A DNA stretch of 43,612 bases, taken from the NCBI GenBank assembly GCA_019633425.1, contig WSUB01000257.1:1-43612 (forward strand), written 5' to 3'. A program made the translations under genes and the position numbers. The DNA comes from Tulasnella sp. 424 (Eukaryota > Basidiomycota > Agaricomycetes > Cantharellales > Tulasnellaceae). This document shows, piece by piece, positions 32,416 to 43,612 of this stretch; position 1 is the stretch's first letter, and every line of letters begins with the position of its first letter. The notes beneath the pieces were generated by a model. It searched no databases. It had not been told where the DNA came from and saw only the letters and a program-made list of their open reading frames with translations.

Positions 32416-33617
32416 CTACTGCTCGCGAGGGACGAAGGGATTGCGACCCCATGCAGGGGCGTCAATCGCCACAGCACCCAGTTTCTGCTCCATCTCCTTC
32501 GTCCCAGCAGGGAAAGGTAGCGATTGCACAGCACCAGGCAAAAGGTCTGGGCCAGTTAAACCCTTCTTCGCTTTCGACTCTGCCATCAATGCTAGTTTCT
32601 TCTTCGCGTCTGAGATCAGAACGTCCGCGTCGTCGACGCCTGGCACGGCGCCTTTCACGTAAATGAGATTGAGGCCAGTGTCAACCCGCATCACGAGAAG
32701 GTTTTGCACCGTCGTACGCTCTCCACCAAGGCGACCTGCCATTTTCTTGCCTTTGAAGACGCGTCCAGGGTCCTGTAATTCGTTGCGGTAAGCACTCGAC
32801 GATCCTCAGAGTAAAAGCGCCTCAGCGAACCTGATGTTGACCGGTCGACCCAGCAGAGCGATGGGAAACGGAAACACCATGCGAGGCTCGAAGACCTTTA
32901 AAGTTCCACCGCTTCATGGTTCCCGCGAAGCCCTTGCCGAGTCTGGGATGTGGAACACCGGGCCTTAGTTCCAGAACTCGAGAACTGCAGCAAGGTCCAC
33001 TCACGATTTGGAAACAACGTCCACGAATTGACCAGGAATGAAGTGCATTGCCGACAATTCGGTACCTATCGTGGTGGTTAGTGGGTGGCTTCGCCCAAGG
33101 CAAGCAACGAACGTTACGCACCCACTGGGATCAACGCATCCTTGGTGACAGGGAATTCCTTCACGATGCGTTTCGGTTCGACACCGGCCCTCGCGAAATG
33201 ACCCAGCATCTGCTTAGTAACGTTCTTCTCGCGCTTGTTCGAAGCGGCCAGCTGAACAGCATAGTAAGTTGGTAGAGGAGCCGGACGAGGCGTCTCGACA
33301 TTTGCAGTTACTTGACAGTCTTCGACCTAGCCATGAATTATTTCAGTGGGTGCCTTCTGACGGTTCGTATGAGCAACACGCACCTGCAGGACGGTAACCG
33401 GAACCTTGGCGCCATTCGCATCAAAAATTGAAGTCATTCCTCGCTTTCTTGCAATAAGTCCCGTTCTCCTGGATTGAGGAGTCCATGTCGTGCTTCCAGA
33501 TGCATCGGCTGGACTTGCGGTCGTCGAGGCGAAAGCTTTCAAAACAACCTGGTGCCCGCGACGAGCTTGTCGCACAATGCTTGCAGCTCCGGCATATTCG
33601 CGCGCTAGAAAGAGCAT
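32416..33617 (-). CDS. MRPL9: Mitochondrial large-subunit ribosomal protein uL3m
   Basis: Exons (minus) are 33617-33384, 33326-33122, 33065-33005, 32942-32831 and 32772-32416, giving 322 aa. The uL3 core is clear: [14 protein letters not shown] at the start of the domain, [79 protein letters not shown] and [19 protein letters not shown], then [22 protein letters not shown] sequence. The N-terminal about 50 residues (Arg and Ser rich, few acids) fit a mitochondrial targeting peptide, and the terminal FVPREQ ends the family's C-terminal extension. It shares a short divergent promoter with the PFKFB gene. Confidence 0.94.
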
Positions 33618-33777
33618 TGCGAAATCGCTGGGTTTTAAGAGATGAGATCGGCGTAGTCCAAAATGTTAGACTGTGTTTGCTTGAATTTCACGTAGACAAA
33701 CGCCCGTGTTCGGTCTTCCGTGCCTCTGCAGGTGCCTCCCGACTCTTTCCTTCAATCCTCTACACCCTCTTCACCCA
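33618..33777. promoter_or_regulatory. Shared divergent promoter, uL3m and PFKFB genes
   Basis: 160 bp separate the two ATGs, the shortest divergent spacing in the window. The PFKFB side is pyrimidine-rich. A GATGAG (half of a PAC-like motif) occurs at 33641-33646, with unknown meaning. Confidence 0.55.
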
Positions 33778-36381
<2,604 letters not shown>

Positions 36382-36521
36382 GGCGACGGGCCGCAGGTCG
36401 GATGGGACTACATGGTTCGGTTGTTGATATTGATTGCCTAGACACTTGGTACCGATACATGAAAGTGAATACATGGTGTTCTTAGATCGTTCAAGCATAA
36501 ACACAACGGCATGAAGGGTGG

Positions 36522-37654
36522 TTACATGGCGCGCTGCTTAAGCCGTGCTGAAACTGTACGCAGCGAGGCGTAGACCTTGCCTGGCGGGCTACCCAAGATG
36601 AGGTTCACAATAGCGTCTTTAGCCAGTTTGATGTTCTGGAAAGAACCCATGATATGGATTTTGCTGTAGCCAGGGTGTAAGTGGTCTGAAAGGGGAGGGT
36701 TTATCCTTTCACGGGACACTCACGTATCCGCAAGGATAATTCGCGTTCGGGTGGCATTCTCAATGGTGAACCGGGTTTTACCCTGGTGGCCAGCGATGCG
36801 ACCTGGTAACCACAGGCGCTGAAATCAGACACGAAACCTTTCACAGAATGAAGGTAATCACCTATTGCGCGAGCGAGATGATCACCGTGGAGGGCTTTGA
36901 CATCCTTGATTTCGAAGCTATCAAGGTAGAGGTCATCCATTCGAAGGAGAGCAATAGCGTCCTACCACCAGAAGGATCAGATATTGCAACGGTGTCCGGA
37001 ATATTTATGTCACTTACCGCGACTTTGAATCCCAGGGCGAACGCACGAACATAATCGGCACCCCTTTGAATCGCACCAACTTCCTTAGTGTACTTGGACG
37101 TCTGCTCAGAGCTCCCAGTAAGTATCACTGCACGATACCGGGCAACGTATGAAACACACCCGCATCTCTACACATTTTCGAACAGGATTCATTCTGACTT
37201 GCAGCCCTAGCATCTCTGTGAGCGGGGTGAAGATATTGACCCATTCCTTCCTGAGGGGTGACATCCGGTGAGGTGGGATTGGTATGGTCCGCATCTCGGT
37301 CTTTCGCTTAGACGAAGGGGCAGTAGACTCGTCCAACGGCGCAAACATCGGTTGAACTTGATCACCAGGTCCATTGGCATCGGATTCGAGAATAGTGGTC
37401 GGGGCGACGTCGATCATTATTTGGTCGTCTCCTTCGTCGTCTTCCGACTGTGAGTCGTCTGATCCATCCTCGTTCTCTTCTCCGTTGTCATCTCTACTCT
37501 TCATGAAGAGATCCCTACTTGGACCGCCTTGGTCTTTGGATTGAGGTACCGCGAGCAACTTCGCCCGACGTGACTTAGCATCTGCGGCGATGCCATGCTT
37601 CGCCTTTGCTGTCTTGCCAGTAGATCCATCTGCTTGATGTGCAATGACGACCAT
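36522..37654 (-). CDS. PNO1: PNO1/Dim2, KH-domain 40S ribosome assembly factor
   Basis: PNO1 binds the 3' end of pre-18S rRNA and holds the Nob1 nuclease in check during late 40S maturation. Exons (minus) are 37654-37160, 37101-37018, 36961-36862, 36802-36724 and 36663-36522, giving 299 aa. Landmarks are [79 protein letters not shown] with the KH-domain loop, and [19 protein letters not shown]. The N-terminal about 110 residues are basic then strongly acidic, as in other fungi. Converges on PFKFB (140 bp between stops) and diverges from BRX1. Confidence 0.95.
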
Positions 37655-37844
37655 AGATGATGTAGTAAAATACCGGGTTTACGCTCGAGATGGAGAGGAT
37701 TGTCGTCGGGGAGTGGACTGGTAAAAATTCAGGGGTGTGGTCACTGTGTGACAGTCACGCAAGCTCCTAATTGGAGATTTTACTCTGGACGATATTCTTC
37801 TCGCTCGACCTCCGATCTCATTCCCCGCGCGCAAGACCATCGCA
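37655..37844. promoter_or_regulatory. Shared divergent promoter, PNO1 and BRX1
   Basis: 190 bp lie between the ATGs of two ribosome assembly genes. A TAAAAATTC block near 37722 resembles the AAAATTTT-type rRNA-processing element of yeast ribosome-biogenesis promoters, but one degenerate match is weak evidence. Co-regulation is an inference from layout and function. Confidence 0.55.
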
Positions 37845-39069
37845 ATGGCAACTGTACTCAAGGCTCAGCAAAAGAACGCAGATAGAGCAGCCAAACAAGA
37901 TGGGAAGGGAAAGAAACGGGCGTTGGAGTTTGACGACGAGGACAGCGACGAGGCTATGGAGGACGTCAAGCCAAAGAAACAATCCCGCCCGAACGGGAAA
38001 GGAGAGGCTCAACTCGTGAAGCGTAATAAGCAGAGAGTCCTCATGCTTTCGTCTAGAGGTGTGACGAGTCGAATGCGGCATCTTATGAAGGACCTTGAGT
38101 GCCTGCTGCCCCATACCAAGAAAGGTGGGGTCCTGTCGCGCTCCTCGCGCAGAGCCGTCTCGCTAAACCCATTGGAACTTAGATTCAAAGCTTGATGTCA
38201 AGTCTCAGCTTTATCTTCTCCCCGAACTTGCGGACCTCAACAACTGCAACAACTGCCTATTCTTCGAAGCCCGTCGACATGAAGACCTGTACATGTGGGC
38301 TGTGAAAACTCCGAATGGGCCCAGTATCAGGCTGCACGTGCAAAATATCCACACGATGGACGAGCTGAAGATGACCGGAAACTGCCTGAAAGGCAGCAGG
38401 GGGCTGTTGAGCTTCGACGCGGCTTTCGACCAGGACGAGCACTGGAGATTAACAAAGGAATTGTTTACCCACGTGAGTATAGTCAAATACCTGCATTATA
38501 TCTTTATTGATTCAGTCTCCGATACTCTGCCGCCTGGTATCTCGACAGATATTTGGCGTACCGCCCGGTGCACGACGTTCGAAGCCTTTCATCGACCACA
38601 TTCTCAGCTTTTCCATCCTTGACGGCAAGATCTGGTTCCGGAACTTCCAGGTCAGTAGCCCCTATCAAAGCCTTCCTTAATCTTTCGACGGCTAATTGTC
38701 ATGCACATTGGGTAGATTATGGAAAAAGACCCACTGCAACCAGAGGGACCTCCCACCATGTCTTTGATCGAGATCGGTCCTCGTTTCGTCCTTACTCCCA
38801 TAAAAATCTTTGAAGGAGCATTTAACGGTGCCGTTGTATATCGCAACGAAGGTGCGTGGACTCACCAGTCCGACGGAGACCATGCTGAGCTCATTGACCT
38901 CTCATCGTGTTTAGAATTCATCGCCCCTGCCAAAATCCGTAGGGCTGGCCCGCACACGAAGATGGATAGGTATCGGAAAAAGCTGTTTGCGGCAAAGGAG
39001 CGAGACGAAAGGAAGGTGGCCCGTGCACTTCCAGAAGACGAATTCTCCGTGCCGAATGTTTTCGGATGA
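37845..39069 (+). CDS. BRX1: BRX1, Brix-domain 60S ribosome assembly factor
   Basis: Brx1 acts early in nucleolar 60S assembly with Ebp2. Exons are 37845-38124, 38183-38472, 38549-38650, 38716-38851 and 38915-39069, giving 320 aa. A basic/acidic N-terminal tail precedes the Brix domain: NKQRVLMLSSRGVTSRMRHL, LNNCNNCLFFEARRHEDLYM, GPSIRLHVQNIHTMDELKMT, GNCLKGSRGLLSFDAAFD, FGVPPGARRSKPFIDHILSF and GPRFVLTPIKIFEGAF. Intron 38852-38914 is 63 nt and contains no in-frame stop. It is removed here because the spliced reading NEEFIAPAKIRRAG fits the family whereas the retained one does not. The C-terminus is basic (HTKMDRYRKKLFAAKERDER). Confidence 0.95.
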
Positions 39070-39441
39070 ATGTGACGGGAGGAAATCTGTGTACGATAGA
39101 GGAATCGACGGCTTTGAATTTTTTAATAGAAAGAAAAACGAGAACGCGGAAAGAGACCCTAAAGGACCCTTTCATGTATGCTTTCCGTAGTTCGAGCCCG
39201 CCCAATTGCGTGTCGCAGCTTTAGTCTACCACCTAGCTCTCTCCCCGCCCCTTTACACATCACCTGGAAATATGAACCAACCTTCGGACAAGGCACACAG
39301 CTCGGTGGGTATCGACATACAATGACAAAGTGTCTCGTTTCTTCTTGACAATGCTAAAGGATCCGCCCCCGATTCACTACCTAAATCTAGTCTGAAGTCG
39401 ATCGTCATCTCAGGTCAATTCGTCCTCCAATATGGGTTCCA
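39070..39441. other. Gap between BRX1 and the next rightward gene
   Basis: About 370 bp holding the BRX1 3' end and the promoter, and perhaps the first exon, of the next gene. An ATG at 39271 opens a short frame but cannot splice in phase to the next exon with a good donor. An ATG at 39324 could (ATGACAAA then GTGTCT, to an AG at 39413). Confidence 0.45.
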
Positions 39442-40912
39442 ATGCGTCAAATACCTCGAGATACCAACCCTTTCCCCCTTTTCTTCGAGGATTCCGCCAG
39501 AGGCACCCTCATCCGCGCACGAAGTCTTCGAGAAGAGGATGTCCGTTTCAATGACGCTCAGACCCGCGCCCTCAATCAAAAACAAAGCTCTGGTATCTGG
39601 TTTCGACCCGATTCCGAAGTTTGTAACGCCCTGAAGAGCGTCGAACGCGACATGTTGGACGCGTTAGAACGGATTCGCCGAGGGGAGGAGAAGTCCGACG
39701 ATGCCGCTGTTGCTGGCTACCTTCTCCAAGTACTCGAACACTATCTGTCGATATTGGTTGAAGAATCCGGCAAAACCACCCAAGATCAAACGTTCTACGA
39801 TCCCATACATTTAACGGATGTGACCGAAGTTCACATGCGGAACGCCGTGGAGAACAAACGCCAGGGACGTTCGTACAAATGTGGGGCTTGGACGCTGGAG
39901 GATCAGATTAGTCTCGGTCTCGATGGGCGTCAGAAGTATCAGAGCTACAGCAGCGAAAGGGACCGGAGAAAGAGGAAAGAGGCTGCAGAGTCAGACTCGG
40001 AGATGAGCATCTCCGAGGACGATGCCGATGTGGGTCTGGTCAAGCTGGACAAAGGACAAGACCTAGAGCGTGAGCTGGGGAACGGGACTAAGCGTGAGTT
40101 TCACAAAAAAAAAACTGAGCCGCAACTTGTCTGGGTCTAAGGGCTTACCATTTCAGGTCGCAAACCCGACAAGGAGCACGAGAGCACAGCTCGACAGATA
40201 CCCTGGGCCGGGGGTGCTGGAAGTAACAGCAGCCATCTCCAGATGGGAACTCGTGCTTGGAAACAACAGAACGCCCTGAAGTTATTGACCACCCGAGGTA
40301 TACATTTTGCTCTTTCTAAACGAGGCTCTGCACCTCCATCTCGTGGTACGCCGAAGCTCAGCATACGACGTAAGATGGTGAGCGGAATTGGTCCTATAAA
40401 CGACCAAGTAGCCTGGTGGCTCACTGTGTCCTAGGAATCCCAGAGCACTGGCTCATCCAACGCATTTACCATTGAACACCAGGTTCGGAGTTTACTTTTG
40501 AACTCGAGAGCAATTGACATAATCTGAGACCACCAAAAAGAGGTCCGTAGATTCAGTGCACGCAGGAGGAACCCAGTCACTCAGGAAGGAGAAGACGGCG
40601 GATGGAGTGGGGGTTTCGGCTTCGAGCTCGGTTGTATTCGAAAGGTCGGAAGCTTCTGTCAGTTTCTACCAAAGCAGTAGTCCCGAACGCGCCGAGCAGA
40701 CGCCCGACTCAGGATCCAGTTCCACACGCGATTATAGCTGTTCTTCGGATGATGAAAGTGCAGAAGAGGGTCAGGAGGAAGCTGTCGAGGACAGCTGGGA
40801 AGTCTACCTTATGGGCGAAGGGGGTACAGTGTTCCGATTGTTGGGCAGTGGTGATAGCTTGGATGGAGCAGGGTTTGGCCAAAAAAGTTGTTACATCGAC
40901 GTAGGCATTTAA
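39442..40912 (+). CDS. Unrecognised protein with acidic low-complexity C-terminus
   Basis: I do not recognise this protein. Exons are 39442-40093, 40157-40377, 40435-40482 and 40541-40912, giving 430 aa from the first in-frame ATG. The frame is open back to a TAG, with an AG acceptor 28 nt before the ATG, and the extra residues (SIRPPIWVP) look protein-like, so a tiny upstream exon is possible. The N-terminal 150 residues appear folded and helical (NALKSVERDMLDALERIRRG, GYLLQVLEHYLSILVEE). A charged middle follows (RDRRKRKEAAESDSEMS), then Ser-rich and acidic sequence (CSSDDESAEEGQEEAVEDSW) and a short hydrophobic end (TVFRLLGSG). No catalytic motif, signal peptide or membrane segment is seen. 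A nuclear scaffold or adaptor would suit the composition, but that is a guess. It sits in tandem between BRX1 and ORC3. Confidence 0.65.
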
Positions 40913-41062
40913 CGGATGACTAGGTCATTAATATATATCTCTAGAGTAGGTGTGAACCTAGACAAGGCTTTGTCGAACATTGTTTGGACTCGATTCGTGT
41001 TTGTCCTTCACGAACTCCCAAGAGCCACATCCGCTTCCCGCCATCAAGCAAGCCAACGACCT

Positions 41063-43612
41063 ATGGGAGATGTACAACTAGACGAAGTATGATTTACAAA
41101 GGCACTTCGTCAACGTACACCGATTTTCTGATTTGCCTCTGGGTTTATAGGACTGTTTTATTTTACCGTTCCAACCAAGTAAGCCCCAGGCACTCTCCCT
41201 TGTGAATCAGCTCTCTGACGACCGAGCCGCAATCTTAGATGACGATCCAACGTCATATGTAGACATTATTGTCTCTTCTCATCCCTCAAATGACATCCGG
41301 CAAGGCCCCGAACTACGGAAGAAAGCCTTCGATGCGACTTGGAACAAAGTCCAACTCCGTATCCATGTAAGCCAACACCGTATTCCTCGATCCTCGAACT
41401 CTCATTTAATCCAAAAACTTCTTCCTTGGGTAGGATATAATTCGCCAATTCAGCACGACTCTTTCCACCAGCTTGGCCGAGTTCATCCACGAAGCGTACG
41501 ACTACGCAAAATTCGGCCCACCTCCCAGACCGACTCTACCCACGGCTGCAGTGGTCGGCGGCTCGTCTAACAGCAGGAGCGTCATCCTCGACGAAGCGTT
41601 CGCGTTGTACCGGAATAGAGAGTCCAATCTGCTCTATGTCTCGCACCTCCACGCGAGAGACTGCGCGAACCTGACGAGCGCGATGAGGTGCTTGATCTTG
41701 GGGTTCGTTGGACAGGTTGCAGCTGACGAGGACGAAGATGACCTTAATGGTGTTGGAGGGAGCCGAAGTGGGGGACCGGCTTTGGCGAATTATGATATCA
41801 ATTTATTGGAAGCTTGGTATAGGCCGTTCGCTAAACGTCGAAGTAAGGAAGTCCCTTCGTTTAGCCCAGTGGGCATTTTGATTTCTATGTTGGACCGTGT
41901 GGACCTACTGAGGTGCCCTTCTCATTCGTTCAGGCCCTCCAAAGCTCGTCGTCGTGATCTCTGACTTTGAAGCGTTTGATACGGAGGTACTGGAAGGCCT
42001 ACTGTACATATGCAGGTATGTCCCGTCTTCTTTCAGACAGCTTGAGCTTCTGGCTAAGCCAAGGTTATCGTAGCCGACACGCCACCACGCTTCCCCTCGT
42101 CTTCATCTTTGGTATCTCGACCTCTTCAAGCTATGTACAAGAATCGCTATCCTTCAAAACTCAAACGTGTTTGGAACTCAACTCGTTCGCTGCGGCCGGT
42201 GGGCAGGAACTGTTCCAAAGCGTTATGGAAGCAGTACGCCATTGCACCCTCTGGACCGCCGCGAAAGGATCTGAACGAATTATCTCTTTGAAATTTAGAT
42301 CTTTTTCAGCTCAGGATTTGACTCTGGAGTGATCCTTAGTCCTGAAGCGCTGGAATCCCTAGCCCGAACGTACGAAAGCTTTGGGTCGTTCGACCTTGTG
42401 CAGAGTGCTATTCAAGTCGGTCGCAGCTATAGAGTCTCGTTTTGTACGGTGGTCATCCTAACTATACCCTCCTCTATCTTCAAAATCTAGCTCCTTCTCC
42501 TCCGACACTTTTCAAACCCGCTTTCTGTCTTGACGACCAACTCACCTCCATCCTCTTCCATAACACCCGGGTTCCGCGCGCACCTGCGTTCCAAGCTCGC
42601 TAGCGGCATCGACCGATTCATCACTCTTCAGCTCTCGGGCGAGCAAAGCGAAATACAAGCGAGCGCTGTCGAGGCTGTCATGTCCGCTAAAGACGATGCA
42701 GGTTTGATCCGGGCGGTGAATTCGTTGAGGGACGTGTTCGCGCGGAGGTCGAGAGCCCAAAAGGTTTTTTTACCGCTAGTTAAGATCTTGCAGGACTTCG
42801 TGAGTGGGAGGGGGTTGAAGGCGAGTCTGATGGAGGTGTTTGTGGGTGTGGGAGACGTGGAGAGGTACCTTGAGGTGGTGGGCGCCAAGATCAGGTGAAG
42901 AGTCAATCCCTCAGCTGATTCCGCTCGTACATGAGACTGAAGTCATTAACACAGGAGAAGATCTTCCTCCGACCTGTTTGACCTCTTGAACCAGGTTTTG
43001 GAGTACTTTGATCATCTGCAAGAAGAAGATACTCAGGAAGATGTGCAGACGCTCAGAAAGGAACTGGAAGACCTCATACCGCAGTTGGAACACGAAATCG
43101 ACGAAGCAGAACAAGAACAAGGGGCTCCGTCCAAGGCTCATTCACTTCAGAGAAGTTTGATGAAGAGCTCTGCTAGCACTTTTGCAGACCAAGTCTTCGA
43201 TCTTTTGGCGTCCTTTGTGCGGTGAGCCATCAGTCCTTCGGTGTCTGGTATGGGTTGGAACTGAAAGTCATGTGCTTAGGAATCATCTCTATCCATTCGA
43301 TTGTGTCCCTTTGCACGAGGCTTGGTATGTCAAGGCCGATGGAGCGGGCTCGATAAAAGAGGTAACGTCCCGTTTTGCATTCGACCACTGGGCGAGAAGT
43401 ACAATCTCAAAAACGTAACTCGTTCCGTCTGTCGTTGGTAGCTCCTCGATCCCAGCATCCGATCATCCATCATCTCAGCTCTCGTAGCGCCTCACGCCTA
43501 CTTGCAATGCACGTGCTGCAAGCCAACGTCGACTTCCGAATCGCAAGCTACGGCGACTTACCCGGACATCTCGATCGCGTTCTCTCGGTATTTGAATAGC
43601 GGCAAGTTGGTC
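41063..43612 (+). CDS. ORC3: Origin recognition complex subunit 3, 3' end missing
   Basis: ORC3 is one of the six subunits that mark replication origins and load MCM. It has an AAA+-like fold without its own ATPase motif. Exons are 41063-41086, 41151-41178, 41239-41366, 41434-41842, 41934-42015, 42074-42233, 42299-42415, 42491-42894, 42955-43221, 43280-43361 and 43442 onward past the right edge. 624 codons are visible. Landmarks are DCFILPFQ near the N-terminus, LPTAAVVGGSSNSRS, LYVSHLHARDCANLTSAMRC, KLVVVISDFEAFDTEVLEGL, LPLVFIFGISTS, RHFSNPLSVL, YPFDCVPLHEAWY, and LLDPSIRSSIISALVAPHAY followed by LQCTCC and PDISIAFSRYLNSGKLV. The last block is the ORC3 C-terminal winged-helix region. Only a short end is missing. 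All junctions are phase-consistent; the donor after exon 7 (GTCGGT) is weak. Confidence 0.9.

Noticed and set aside
40294..40320. 27-nt intron in the unrecognised gene
   Set aside because: The frame reads through without a stop, and 27 nt is far below the other introns here.
40556..40912. Separate 118-aa gene
   Set aside because: It starts with GTG and joins in phase to the preceding exons, so it is the last exon of the 39442-40912 gene.

Overview
The window is nuclear DNA of a filamentous basidiomycete, most likely an Agaricomycete. The evidence is the many short introns (about 51 to 99 nt, GTRNGT donors, CTNAC-type branch points), protein families of fungal type throughout, and tyrosine-kinase-like kinases with the HGDLKGNN catalytic loop together with F-box-like proteins, both of which are expanded in mushrooms and relatives such as Rhizoctonia or Serendipita. 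I cannot name the species. I rebuilt the coding regions exon by exon by checking splice sites and reading-frame phase and comparing with remembered family signatures. No expression data support the models. Eighteen genes are supported, two of them cut by the window edges.

Left third (1 to about 13.7 kb) is gene-poor and lineage-specific in character. A 5'-truncated F-box-like gene runs rightward off the left edge (1-1304). GID4, the substrate receptor of the GID/CTLH ubiquitin ligase, lies at 3257-4915 on the minus strand. About 6.1 kb with no recognisable gene but many homopolymer runs follows. A paralogue of the first F-box-like gene then lies in opposite orientation (11020-12565). Its reading frame has no upstream ATG and splices in phase onto a protein kinase, so I annotate 11020-13702 as one kinase/F-box fusion gene.

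Right two thirds (14.4-43.6 kb) is dense and conserved: GPI10 (GPI mannosyltransferase III), a Zip3/RNF212-like RING protein, a JmjC protein with extra Cys clusters, a palmitoylation-type casein kinase I, thiamine pyrophosphokinase, an MFS transporter, a GMF-type actin regulator, GPI14 (GPI mannosyltransferase I), SAR1, mitochondrial ribosomal protein uL3m, bifunctional 6-phosphofructo-2-kinase/fructose-2,6-bisphosphatase, PNO1, BRX1, one unrecognised protein and ORC3 (cut by the right edge). Genes mostly alternate as divergent pairs sharing 160-195 bp promoters (Zip3-like/JmjC, CKI/TPK, MFS/GMF, uL3m/PFKFB, PNO1/BRX1) and convergent pairs with short 3' gaps, the tightest being 8 bp between the GMF and GPI14 stop codons.

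Functional links are modest. PNO1 and BRX1 are both ribosome assembly factors on one divergent promoter. GPI10 and GPI14 act in the same ER pathway. GID4, the casein kinase and PFKFB all touch carbon-source signalling, but they are not adjacent. The most unusual items are the kinase/F-box fusion, its inverted F-box paralogue across the gene-poor island, a 6-nt internal microexon in the casein kinase gene, a GMF gene whose first coding exon is only the ATG, and a 12-bp perfect hairpin upstream of GPI10. I found no bacterial system, CRISPR array, tRNA, rRNA or intact transposon.
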